Assembly: GCF_022271435.1 (NCBI RefSeq)
Contig: NZ_JAFIQY010000042.1
Location: 1-64,000, forward strand
DNA: 64,000 bases
Source: Streptomyces monomycini
Lineage (GTDB): Bacteria > Actinomycetota > Actinomycetes > Streptomycetales > Streptomycetaceae
Direction of reading: 5' to 3'
Made by a program: the position numbers and the translations under genes. The notes under the pieces are model-generated. The model had not been told where the DNA came from. It was given only the letters and a program-made list of their open reading frames with translations, and ran no database searches. Positions 57,080-64,000 of this stretch are shown here, one piece after another; position 1 is the stretch's first letter; every line of letters begins with the position of its first letter.

Positions 57080-57883
57080 TCAGGCGGGCGCCCCGAGCCG
57101 TTCCCCCTCGTCCGCCGCCGCACGCAGCAGCAGGTCGGCCAGCTCGCCGGGGCAGGACAGCATGGGCCAGTGCCCGGTGTCGAGGTCGAAGAAGCCGTAC
57201 CGGGGGTCGGTGAACGCGGCGAAGCGCGGGTCGCCGGAGTCCACCAGGGCACGGAGCGCCGCGGTGCTGGTGACGTTCTTGGTGCAGAAGATGCCGGTGG
57301 CGGGGAGCGCGGCCGTGGTGCCGGTCAGCCGGATCGGCTGGGTGAGGGTGGCCAGCGGCTGGGGCGCGGCGAAGCGGGCCAGCCGGTCCAGTCCTTCCGG
57401 GGAGATGCCGTCCAGGCTGCCCCAGATGTCGGTCTCCTCGAACACCGGGGGCGGCAGCCGCCAGCCGTCGCCGTGCTCCTGGGCGCGGCGCCGCAGCCGG
57501 TCCGGCACGGCCGGGTCGGGCAGCGCGTCCAGGACGGAGGCGCCGTCGGCGGGCAGGCCGGCGTCCACGTACACGAGGCGGGCCAGGCGGCCGGGCTCGC
57601 GGTCGGCGGCGCCGAGCGCGGGGTAGGCGCCGTAGCAGTGGGCGACGAGCACCGTCTCCCCCGCTTCGCCGGGCTCGCCCGCGCCGATGTGGTCGAGAGC
57701 CTGCGCCACGTCCTCGATGTGGGTGTTCAGGTCGGTGCCGGGGCCTGACAGGTGGCGGCGGTCCCCCATCCCGGTCAAGGTCACCGGATGCGCCCGGTGT
57801 CCCGCCGCGCGCAGGTGGTCCGCCACCTCCTGCCAGATCCACCCTCCGGTGTACCCACCCGACACCAGCACGAACGTCGTCAT
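57080..57883 (-). CDS. Alpha/beta hydrolase with Cys in the nucleophile position
   Basis: This 267-residue protein starts at ATG 57883: MTTFVLVSGGYTGGWIWQEV, AGHRAHPVTLTGMGDRRHLS, then the nucleophile elbow VLVAHCYGAYPALGAADREP. The usual G-x-S-x-G reads A-H-C-Y-G, so Cys (TGC) replaces the serine. The acid/His side is supplied by the late region YGFFDLDTGHWPMLSCPGEL. It resembles the plant esterase/hydroxynitrile lyase-like group. Cys could give dienelactone-hydrolase-like chemistry or reduced activity. It is monocistronic or loosely linked to the DCC gene 149 bases away. Confidence 0.88.
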   Translation of the reverse strand: MTTFVLVSGGYTGGWIWQEVADHLRAAGHRAHPVTLTGMGDRRHLSGPGTDLNTHIEDVAQALDHIGAGEPGEAGETVLVAHCYGAYPALGAADREPGRLARLVYVDAGLPADGASVLDALPDPAVPDRLRRRAQEHGDGWRLPPPVFEETDIWGSLDGISPEGLDRLARFAAPQPLATLTQPIRLTGTTAALPATGIFCTKNVTSTAALRALVDSGDPRFAAFTDPRYGFFDLDTGHWPMLSCPGELADLLLRAAADEGERLGAPA

Positions 57884-58025
57884 CTGTGCCACCTCCCGGC
57901 CCCGCCGTTCACGGACGGCGCCCCGGGGCGCGGTCCGCGCGGGCGGCCCGGTCCCGGCCGCCCGTCCCATCGTGACGGCGGCACGGGCCCCGCGGCGAGG
58001 TACGGCACGCGGATTCCGTCACTTC
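57884..58025. other. Intergenic stretch upstream of the alpha/beta hydrolase
   Basis: This spacer should hold the hydrolase promoter. No CTGACGG palindrome and no gene were found in it. Confidence 0.45.
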
Positions 58026-58195
58026 TGCGGGCGCGCGGGGCCTCTGTCTACCGCAGGCGCGCGGGCACCTTTACGTACTGCGGGCGCGCGGGAGTCCCTA
58101 CGTACCGGGGGCGCACGGAAGTCCGCACGCACCGCGAGCGCGCGAGGGATCCCGCGCTCACGCGGGCGCACGGGAGCCCCGCGCCACCCGGCGCA
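58026..58195. repeat. 27-bp tandem array abutting the amidohydrolase stop
   Basis: About six units of 27 (one of 28) bases share GCGGGCGCGCGGG and CTACGTAC-like ends. The array stops six bases before the amidohydrolase_2 stop at 58202. The 27-base period would encode a nine-residue repeat if read through. Confidence 0.8.
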
Positions 58196-58201
58196 CGGTG
58201 T

Positions 58202-59425
58202 TCACGCCGCCCCCGCCCACAGCCCGTCCGCCGTCAGCCCCAGCAGCTCGATGGCGTTGCCGCGCACGATCCGTTCGACCGTCTCGGGCGCCAGGTGTCC
58301 CATCTGGGCCTCGCCGACCTCCCTGGAGCGCGGCCAGGTGGAGTCCGAGTGCGGGTAGTCGGTCTCGTAGAGGACGTTGCCGACGCCGATCGCGTCCAGG
58401 TTGCGCAGCCCGAAGGCGTCGTCGAAGAAGCAGCCGTACACATGGCCGGCGAAGAGTTCGGAGGGCGGCCGCAGGACCTTGTCGGCGACGCCGCCCCAGC
58501 CGCGGTTCTCCTCCCAGACCACGTCCGCGCGTTCCAGGATGTACGGGATCCACCCGATCTGCCCCTCCGCGTACATGATCTTCAGGCCGGGGAAGCGGTC
58601 GAACGCTCCGCTCATCAGCCAGTCGACCATCGAGAAGCAGCAGTTGGCGAAGGTGATCGTGGAGCCGACGGCGGGCGGCGCGTCGGCGGAGGTGGACGGC
58701 ATCCTGCTGGAGGAGCCGATGTGCATGGCGATGACGGTCCCGGTCTCCTCGCAGGCGCGCAGAAAGGGGTCCCAGTCGCCGGTGTGAATACTGGGCAGGC
58801 CCAGATGTGGCGGGATTTCGCTGAAGCAGACCGCCCGTACGCCGCGCTCCGCGTTCCGGCGCACCTCCCGCGCGGCCAGTTCCGCGTCCCACAACGGGAC
58901 GAGGCCGAGCGGTATGAGGCGTCCGCCCGCGGCCGGGCCGCACCACTCCTCCACCATCCAGTCGTTGTACGCGCGCACGCCCAGCAGCCCCAGTTCGCGG
59001 TCCTTGGCCTCGGTGAAGGTCTGGCCGCAGAACCGCGGGAACGTGGGGAAACACAGCGCCGACTGCACGTGGTTGACGTCCATGTCGGCCAGCCGCTCCG
59101 GGACGCTGAAGGAGCCGGGGCGCATCTGCTCGTAGGTGATGCCTTCGAGTCTGATGTCGTCGCGGGCGTAGCCGACGGCGGTGTCCAGGCGGGTCAGCGG
59201 GCGGTGCAGGTCCTCGTAGACCCACCAGTCGGCGAGCGGCCCTTCGTCCCCCGGGCGGCCCATCTTCGGCGCGAATCTGCCGCCGACGAAGGTCATTTCC
59301 TTCAGCGGTGCCCGGACGATTCGAGGGCCGATGTCGTGATATTTCGAGGGGAGGCGGTCCCGCCAGACGTGCGGCGGCTCCACCGTGTGGTCGTCCACCG
59401 AGATTATCTTCGGAAAACTCTCCAT
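58202..59425 (-). CDS. Amidohydrolase_2 family protein (ACMSD-like)
   Basis: This 407-residue protein starts at ATG 59425. It begins FPKIISVDDHTVEPPHVW, giving the first metal motif in D-x-H form. RLADMDVNHVQSALCFPTFP, GTVIAMHIGSSSRMPS, LKIMYAEGQIGWIPYILERA, VLYETDYPHSDSTWPRS and ERIVRGNAIELLGL follow. These are the marks of metal-dependent decarboxylases/hydrolases related to ACMSD. A perfect CTGACGGGCCGTCAG palindrome lies 21 bases upstream of the start, so it belongs to the same putative regulon as the LLM operons. The 27-base array abuts its stop. Confidence 0.92.
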   Translation of the reverse strand: MESFPKIISVDDHTVEPPHVWRDRLPSKYHDIGPRIVRAPLKEMTFVGGRFAPKMGRPGDEGPLADWWVYEDLHRPLTRLDTAVGYARDDIRLEGITYEQMRPGSFSVPERLADMDVNHVQSALCFPTFPRFCGQTFTEAKDRELGLLGVRAYNDWMVEEWCGPAAGGRLIPLGLVPLWDAELAAREVRRNAERGVRAVCFSEIPPHLGLPSIHTGDWDPFLRACEETGTVIAMHIGSSSRMPSTSADAPPAVGSTITFANCCFSMVDWLMSGAFDRFPGLKIMYAEGQIGWIPYILERADVVWEENRGWGGVADKVLRPPSELFAGHVYGCFFDDAFGLRNLDAIGVGNVLYETDYPHSDSTWPRSREVGEAQMGHLAPETVERIVRGNAIELLGLTADGLWAGAA

Positions 59426-59445
59426 GTTTTTACCGTAGCGTCGAA

Positions 59446-59460
59446 CTGACGGGCCGTCAG
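59446..59460. promoter_or_regulatory. Palindromic operator, site D
   Basis: CTGACGGGCCGTCAG is identical to site C. It lies 21 bases upstream of the amidohydrolase_2 start and about 320 bases from the divergent SARP gene start. The position close to the start fits repression. Confidence 0.8.
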
Positions 59461-59778
59461 TCACGCAGTGACGGGAGGGAATGCATGCAGATGACACCGT
59501 TCCGCGCCCGGGCCGGGCGCCGCGCGGCCCCGCAGGCGGCTGAGCAGCGACGCTCGGGCACGCACCGGCGCGTGAGCCGCGCACGGGCAGCTGCACGCGC
59601 ATCCGCACGGTCGCCGGCATCGGCGGCCGGCCCGGCCCGCCACCCGCCGCGCAGCCGAACACCAGCCCGATCACCTGGCGTGGAGAGACCGTGCCGAGAC
59701 CGGACCCCTACTGACGTAAGGGGCTACGACAAGGCAGACTGGCCGATGCGAACGAAGTGCACAGGGCAGGGGGACACC
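59461..59778 (+). other. Intergenic stretch before the AfsR-like gene
   Basis: ORFs open across it encode only Arg/Ala low complexity (MQMTPFRARAGRRAAPQ type), and I do not treat them as genes. It should contain the promoter of the AfsR-like gene. AGGGGG just before ATG 59779 serves as the ribosome site. Confidence 0.5.
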
Positions 59779-62721
59779 ATGGACGACGGTCCGGGGCAGG
59801 GCCAGGAGCGGCTCCGCTTCACCGTGCTCGGTCCCGTACGGGCCTGGCGCGGCGCGACGCCACTGGCGGCCGGCTCCCCGCAGCAGCGTGCGCTGCTGGC
59901 CGCCCTTCTCCTGCGGGGCGGGCGCACCGCCACCGCGTCCGAACTCGTCGACGCCCTCTGGGGCGAGGAACCGCCGCACGCCGCCCTCGCGGCGCTGCGC
60001 ACGTACGCCTCACGCATCCGCAAAGCGCTCGGAGCGGACGCGGACACGCTGGTCAGCGAGTCCGGCGGCTACGCACTGCGGCCGGTCGGCAACCAGCCGC
60101 TCGACCTCGACATGGACCACGCCGAGCAGTACGCGGCCGACGCCGAGAAGGCCAGGGCCACCGGCGACCGCTGCCGCGCCCGGGACCTCCTGGACTCCGC
60201 GCTGGCCCTGTGGGACGGCGAGCCGCTGGCCAACCTCGCCGGGCCCTACGCGGAGAACCAGCGCACCCGCCTGGAGGAGTGGCGCCTGTCCCTCATGGAG
60301 ACGCGCCTGGAGCTCGACCTGGAGCTGGGCTGCCACGGCGACGCCGTCTCGGAGCTGACCGCGCTGACCGCCGCGCACCCCTTGCGCGAGCGGCTGCGAG
60401 AACTCCTCATGCTGGCGCTGTACCGCAGCGGCCGGCAGGCCGAGGCACTCGCCGTATACGCCGACACGCGGCGTCTGCTCGCCGACGAGCTGGGGGTGGA
60501 CCCCTGCGCGTCGCTCTCCGACCTCCAGCAGCGCATCCTGCGCGCGGACACGGAGCTGGACGCGCCCGCCGTGCCGCACGACGTCCAGGTCCCCGGCGAA
60601 CCCGCGTTCGTCCGGCCGCAGCAACTTCCGGCCACCGTCGCCGACTTCACCGGCCGGGCCGCCTTCGTCACGGAGCTGAGCGAGCAGCTCGCCACCGCCG
60701 AGGGCCGGGTGATGGCCGTCTCGGCGCTCACCGGCATCGGCGGCGTCGGCAAGACCACCCTCGCCGTGCACGTCGCGCACGCCGCCCACGTGCACTTCCC
60801 GGACGGCCAGCTGTACGTGGACCTCCAAGGCGTCGGGCACTCCCCGTCCGACCCGGAAGCGGTGCTCGGCGCGTTCCTGCGCGCGCTGGGGACACCGGGC
60901 GCGGCCATCCCCGACGGTGTCCCGGAACGGGCCGCCCTCTACCGCTCGGCCCTCGCCGGACGCCGCCTGCTGGTGCTGCTCGACAACGCCCGCGACGCCG
61001 CCCAGGTCCGCCCGCTGCTGCCCGGTACGGACGGCTGCGCGGCGCTGATCACCAGCCGCGTCCGGATGATCGACCTGGCCGGCGCGCACCTGGTCGACCT
61101 GGACGTGATGAGCCCTGAGGAAGCGTTCACCCTCTTCGCGCTCATCGTGGGCGAGGAGCGCGTGAACGCCGAGCGCGAGGCCTCCATGGACGTGGTCGGC
61201 GCCTGCGGTTTCCTGCCGCTGGCCATCCGTATCGCCGCGTCCCGGCTGGCGGCCCGCCGCACCTGGACCGTCTCGATCCTGGCCCGCAAGCTGGCCGACG
61301 AGCGCCGCAGGCTGGACGAGCTGCGTGCCGGCGACCTCGCCGTGAACTCCACCTTCGAGCTCGGCTACAAGCAGCTGGAGCCCCGCCAGGCGCGGGCCTT
61401 CCGGCTCCTGGGCCTGGCCGACGGCCCCGACATCTCGCTCGCCGCCGCGGCCGCGCTCCTCGACATGGACATCGACGACGCCGAGGAACTCCTCGAATCG
61501 CTCGTCGACACCTCCCTGCTGGAGTCCGCCGCCCCCGGCCGCTACCGCTTCCACGACCTGGTGCACCTCTACGCCCGCTCCTGCGCGGAGCGCGACGAGC
61601 AGCCGTCCGAGGAGCGCGACGCGGCCCTGTCCCGGCTGCTGGACTTCTACCTGGCCACCGCCACCCACATGTACGCGCTGGAGCGCCCCGGTGACCGCCT
61701 GGCCGACCACACCGAGACCCCGCACCACCCCGGCCTGATCTTCACCGACCGCACCGAGGCGCTGAGCTGGCTCTTCAACGAGACCCGCTGCCTGATCGCG
61801 TGCGCGCTGCAGAACACCGGCGAGAAGGTGCTGCGGCGCGCCGTCGACCTGCTGCTCCTCTCCCGGGACATGGCCGAGTCGGGCGCCAACAGCCGCCAGT
61901 ACGAGCAGGCCAGCCTCGCGCTGCAGGCCGCCGCCCGCCGGTCGGGCGACCAGCACGCGGAAGGCCGGGCCCACTGGGCGCTGGCCCCCATCTACACCCA
62001 CTCCGGGCGGCTCAACGAGGCGGACGAGCACGCGAAGCTGGCCACCCTGCTGGGGCTCGCCGCCGAGGACTCCTTCGCCGCCTCCAACGGCCCCAACGAC
62101 CGCGGGATCATCGCCAGCATCCAGCGCCGCCACGAGGCGGCCGAGGGCTACCTGAACCAGGCCCTGCTCGCCTTCCGCGAGGACGACAACAAGCAGTCCG
62201 AGGCCAGCGCGCTGTGCAACCTGTCGCGGCTGCACCTGGACACCGGGCGCATCGAGAGTGCCGTCCAGCTCGCCGAGCAGGGTGTCACCGCCTTCCGGGA
62301 GGTCGGCGCCTCCCGCCGCCTCGGCAACGGCATGTACGCACTGGGCATCGCGCTGACGCAGGCCGGCAGACTCGACGAGGCCACCCAGCAGCTGACCGAG
62401 GCGCTCGCCATCTTCCGGGACAGCCGGCAGCGGTTCTGGGAGGGCATGACCTACCTCCGGCTCGCCGAGGTCGACCTGGCGGCCGAGCGTCCGGCCAACG
62501 CGGCCAACTACGCCGAGCAGTCGCTCTCCGCCCTGCGGGGGCTGGACGGCGGCCGCTGGCGGGCCGAGGCGCTGACGACGCTGGGGCACGCCCTGAACCA
62601 GATCGGGCACACCGGCCGGGCCAAGGTCTGCTGGCAGGAAGTCGTGTCCATCCACGAGCAGCTGGGCCTGCCCGTGAACGGGGAAGTAGACCATCTCCCC
62701 ACCCCTGTCGCGCTGGTGTAA
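59779..62721 (+). CDS. AfsR/SARP-family regulator with NB-ARC and TPR domains
   Basis: This 980-residue protein starts at ATG 59779. The N-terminal OmpR-like winged helix and BTAD (about 11-260) read RLRFTVLGPVRAWRG, PQQRALLAALLLRGGRTATA, ELVDALWGEEPPHAALAALR, TYASRIRKALG, YRSGRQAEALAVYADTRRLL and ADELGVDPCASLSDLQQRIL. The NB-ARC has Walker A TGIGGVGKTTLAVHVAHAAH (~318-337), GRRLLVLLDNARDAAQVRPL and the GLPL-like GFLPLAIRIAASRL. C-terminal TPRs follow. It is a size match to AfsR, a global activator of antibiotic genes that in S. coelicolor drives the adjacent afsS. Two repeat peptides follow here, so this is likely an AfsR-type module. Confidence 0.93.
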   Translation: MDDGPGQGQERLRFTVLGPVRAWRGATPLAAGSPQQRALLAALLLRGGRTATASELVDALWGEEPPHAALAALRTYASRIRKALGADADTLVSESGGYALRPVGNQPLDLDMDHAEQYAADAEKARATGDRCRARDLLDSALALWDGEPLANLAGPYAENQRTRLEEWRLSLMETRLELDLELGCHGDAVSELTALTAAHPLRERLRELLMLALYRSGRQAEALAVYADTRRLLADELGVDPCASLSDLQQRILRADTELDAPAVPHDVQVPGEPAFVRPQQLPATVADFTGRAAFVTELSEQLATAEGRVMAVSALTGIGGVGKTTLAVHVAHAAHVHFPDGQLYVDLQGVGHSPSDPEAVLGAFLRALGTPGAAIPDGVPERAALYRSALAGRRLLVLLDNARDAAQVRPLLPGTDGCAALITSRVRMIDLAGAHLVDLDVMSPEEAFTLFALIVGEERVNAEREASMDVVGACGFLPLAIRIAASRLAARRTWTVSILARKLADERRRLDELRAGDLAVNSTFELGYKQLEPRQARAFRLLGLADGPDISLAAAAALLDMDIDDAEELLESLVDTSLLESAAPGRYRFHDLVHLYARSCAERDEQPSEERDAALSRLLDFYLATATHMYALERPGDRLADHTETPHHPGLIFTDRTEALSWLFNETRCLIACALQNTGEKVLRRAVDLLLLSRDMAESGANSRQYEQASLALQAAARRSGDQHAEGRAHWALAPIYTHSGRLNEADEHAKLATLLGLAAEDSFAASNGPNDRGIIASIQRRHEAAEGYLNQALLAFREDDNKQSEASALCNLSRLHLDTGRIESAVQLAEQGVTAFREVGASRRLGNGMYALGIALTQAGRLDEATQQLTEALAIFRDSRQRFWEGMTYLRLAEVDLAAERPANAANYAEQSLSALRGLDGGRWRAEALTTLGHALNQIGHTGRAKVCWQEVVSIHEQLGLPVNGEVDHLPTPVALV

Positions 62722-62747
62722 AGGCCGCCCGGACCGAGGGCTTCAGG

Positions 62748-62769
62748 CGTTTATCGATCGTTCATCGCG
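62748..62769 (+). promoter_or_regulatory. Putative AfsR/SARP binding site (11-bp direct repeats)
   Basis: CGTTTATCGAT is followed directly by CGTTCATCGCG, two related 11-base units in tandem. SARP proteins bind direct repeats with 11-base (one-turn) periodicity just upstream of the -10 box. Eleven bases further on, TCTAAT or TAATTA (62781-62788) could be that -10. The site lies between the AfsR-like gene and the DSHRP peptide gene. Confidence 0.65.
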
Positions 62770-62931
62770 AGGGGCCACTCTCTAATTACCGATCCGCCGC
62801 CTCGGGGGGCAAGCGGCTCGGTGACCAGGCCCCACCGCAAGGTGTCAGGCCGTGGTCCACCCGTCCGGCGACCCACGGGGGAGTTGCCGGCCGGGTGGGC
62901 CAACAGCGCCCACACAACGGAGTTGATCACC

Positions 62932-63342
62932 GTGAGCTCTCAGAATCAGGCTCGAAAGGACGACGACAGGGACATCGTCAAGCCGCTGGACAGCCACCGG
63001 CCCATTCAGCCGCAGGACAGCCACCGGCCCGTTCAGCCGCAGACCATCGACAGCCACCGGCCGATCCAGCCGCAGGACAGTCACCGGCCGATCGTGCCGC
63101 AGGACAGTCACCGGCCCATTCAGCCGGAACCCATGGACAGCCACCGGCCGATCAAGCCGGAGGACAGCCACCGTCCGATCCAGCCCATGGACAGCCACCG
63201 GCCGATCAAGCCGGAGGACAGCCACCGGCCGATCATCGACGGTCAGCTGGTCACCGAGGACGGCACCCAGCCCGTACCGGGCCGCGACGCCAATGTCGTC
63301 GTGATGGGTGAGGGCAGCGTGCCCGTGGCCGAGCCGAAGTAG
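62932..63342 (+). CDS. AfsS-like repeat protein with nine DSHRP motifs
   Basis: GTG 62932 (VSSQNQARKDDDRDIVKP) gives 136 residues; upstream ATG 62821 would add unrelated sequence. The core is a hydrophilic array of nine DSHRP motifs, mostly as DSHRPIQPQ, DSHRPIKPE or DSHRPIVPQ with 8-10-residue spacing. The tail reads IIDGQLVTEDGTQPVPGRDA followed by NVVVMGEGSV. No signal peptide or Cys is present. AfsS (sigma-like protein), the 63-residue target of AfsR, is also built of short DNH-containing repeats, so this is probably a divergent AfsS analogue. A repeat-core precursor peptide is the alternative, but no maturation enzyme is nearby. Confidence 0.75.
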   Translation: MSSQNQARKDDDRDIVKPLDSHRPIQPQDSHRPVQPQTIDSHRPIQPQDSHRPIVPQDSHRPIQPEPMDSHRPIKPEDSHRPIQPMDSHRPIKPEDSHRPIIDGQLVTEDGTQPVPGRDANVVVMGEGSVPVAEPK

Positions 63343-63347
63343 CGCGG

Positions 63348-63395
63348 CGCCGTGCGGGCGGGTCACGGGGGATGTGACGGCCCGCCCGCACGGCG
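63348..63395 (+). terminator. Terminator after the DSHRP gene
   Basis: CGCCGTGCGGGCGGG pairs with CCCGCCCGCACGGCG, extended by TCA/TGA across a small bulge. It lies six bases after the stop and should separate the DSHRP gene from the next. Confidence 0.85.
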
Positions 63396-63423
63396 AGCAA
63401 TTCCACACCAGACCCACTGCGGT

Positions 63424-63550
63424 TTCGGCAGTCCGGGGGATCGGGGGATCCGGGGGGACTGCCGAATCCGGGGATCGGGGGATCCGGGGGGATCCGGGGG
63501 ATCGCGGGGGCCGGTTTCGATGGCACTCAGGGGGGAGCCATCGAAGCCGG
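63424..63550. repeat. GGGGATC array framed by inverted repeats
   Basis: The stretch contains seven to eight GGGGGATC/GGATCC units. TTCGGCAGTCC and GGACTGCCGAA form an 11-pair inverted repeat around the first half. CCGGTTTCGATGGC (63511-63524) faces GCCATCGAAGCCGG (63537-63550), another hairpin. G-runs could form a quadruplex. The area is the leader of the DNHRP peptide gene. Confidence 0.6.
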
Positions 63551-63680
63551 TCCCCGCGGCATACCCGCAGTCATACGTCTTCTCCCCCGCTTCACGGCCG
63601 TTTCCGGCCGGGGGGATCGAACACAAGCCTCACCAGAAGCTAGCGTCACTCATATGGGATTCCCCCACGGAGGAGCTGTC

Positions 63681-63902
63681 ATGAGTTGTATCAAGCGCAC
63701 CCTTGTCACTCTTGCTTTCGCCACTGCCGTAACGGGCGCGGCGGCGGTTCCCGCCCTGGCCGACAACCACCGGCCGACGCCGGTCACCTCTTCCGTCACA
63801 GGCGACAACCACCGGCCGATATCCGCCGACCGTTCCGTCGCGCCCGACAACCACCGACCGGACGCGGACATCATGGCCCCGCTGGACAACCACCGCCCGT
63901 AA
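63681..63902 (+). CDS. Secreted AfsS-like peptide with four DNHRP motifs
   Basis: ATG 63681, with GGAGGAG upstream, gives 73 residues. The signal peptide MSCIKRTLVTLAFATAVTG followed by AAAVPALA predicts cleavage near ALA-D. The mature part is about 46 residues with DNHRP four times: at its start, after SSVTG, after RSVAP, and as the last five residues (APLDNHRP). Ser in the neighbouring protein's motif is Asn here, closer to the DNH core of AfsS. Export would place it outside the cell, unlike AfsS. A hairpin terminator follows. The function is unknown. Confidence 0.75.
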   Translation: MSCIKRTLVTLAFATAVTGAAAVPALADNHRPTPVTSSVTGDNHRPISADRSVAPDNHRPDADIMAPLDNHRP

Positions 63903-63944
63903 CCCGTCGGCCCGTCACGGGCCGCGGTACGTACGGCCGACGGG
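63903..63944 (+). terminator. Hairpin after the DNHRP gene
   Basis: CCCGTCGGCC pairs with GGCCGACGGG over ten pairs with a GC-rich loop, starting one base after the stop codon. A second G/C stem follows. Confidence 0.7.
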
Positions 63945-64000
63945 GGCCGGACCGGGTGAGGCCGGCCCCTACGGCGTCCGCTCCAGCGCGGCTCCCGGGC
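63945..64000. other. Window end, no gene supported
   Basis: GC-rich sequence with no convincing start or coding pattern before the window ends. Confidence 0.4.

Noticed and set aside
59308..59778. N-terminal extension of the AfsR-like protein from an upstream start
   Set aside because: The extension is Arg/Ala-rich with no fold, crosses the operator and the divergent promoter, and ATG 59779 has a ribosome site and begins directly before the conserved domain.
62932..63342. CRISPR-like array
   Set aside because: The repeats are short, vary in spacing, stay in frame and encode DSHRP; spacers are not unique and no cas gene is present.
62932..63902. Lanthipeptide or other RiPP cluster
   Set aside because: The repeat peptides could be precursors, but no LanB/LanM, radical-SAM, YcaO, ATP-grasp or exporter gene is adjacent within the window.

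Overview
The window is high-GC actinobacterial chromosome, almost certainly Streptomyces or a close relative. The evidence is very strong third-position GC, frequent GTG starts, an XRE(DUF5753)/DUF397 pair, an AfsR-type SARP regulator, an F420 cofactor synthase (FbiC), several LLM-type oxidoreductases and an EACC1/caspase pair. Functions were assigned by reading the translations; no database search was run.

Layout. (1) 1-2.7 kb is an accreted mobile region. It holds the tail of an ANTAR regulator, a frame-broken IS5-type transposase and two copies of the 3' half of a tRNA-Arg(CCU) gene (1141-1180, 2590-2629) that look like att scars around a small hypothetical cargo. (2) 2.8-7 kb has small hypotheticals, a secreted DUF4232-like protein, recQ, and a divergent acidic ORF that runs on without a stop through the recQ antisense strand. 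(3) 7.2-10.1 kb is an EACC1 protein overlapping a caspase-TM-phytase-like-esterase fusion, a predicted conflict/cell-death effector, tail-to-tail with a lipoprotein/histidine-kinase pair (10.0-12.1 kb). (4) 12.3-20.3 kb holds a small surface protein, a PEP mutase/isocitrate lyase family protein, a degenerate P450, an ArsR-type regulator, a GT39-like membrane glycosyltransferase and a D,D-carboxypeptidase with a very long low-complexity N-terminus. (5) 20.5-28.3 kb holds a GPP34 protein, the XRE/DUF397 pair, a hypothetical, an aminotransferase with no usual start codon, an SDR and a sodium:solute symporter. (6) 28.3-35 kb is a complete oligopeptide-type ABC importer with a fused double ATPase. 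(7) 35.5-40 kb is an ADP-ribosylglycohydrolase and a STAND-type NTPase with TPRs. (8) 40-48.2 kb holds fbiC, an F420-type LLM oxidoreductase, a secreted PHP metallohydrolase, a DUF6415-like/HTH-TPR pair and a secreted protein. (9) 48.3-59.4 kb is a long minus-strand run: permease, aldehyde dehydrogenase, D-aminoacylase-like amidohydrolase, two LLM oxidoreductases, SDR, DCC protein, alpha/beta hydrolase and amidohydrolase_2. Three of its promoters carry the palindrome CTGACGGGCCGTCAG or a variant, suggesting one TetR-like catabolic regulon. (10) 59.8-63.9 kb is an AfsR-like SARP regulator followed by two repeat peptides (nine DSHRP, then a secreted one with four DNHRP). A direct repeat resembling an AfsR/SARP operator precedes the first.

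The strongest leads are the AfsR/repeat-peptide module, the EACC1-caspase-esterase fusion, the shared palindromic operator, and a recurring pattern of short tandem duplications that abut or contain stop codons at many gene ends.
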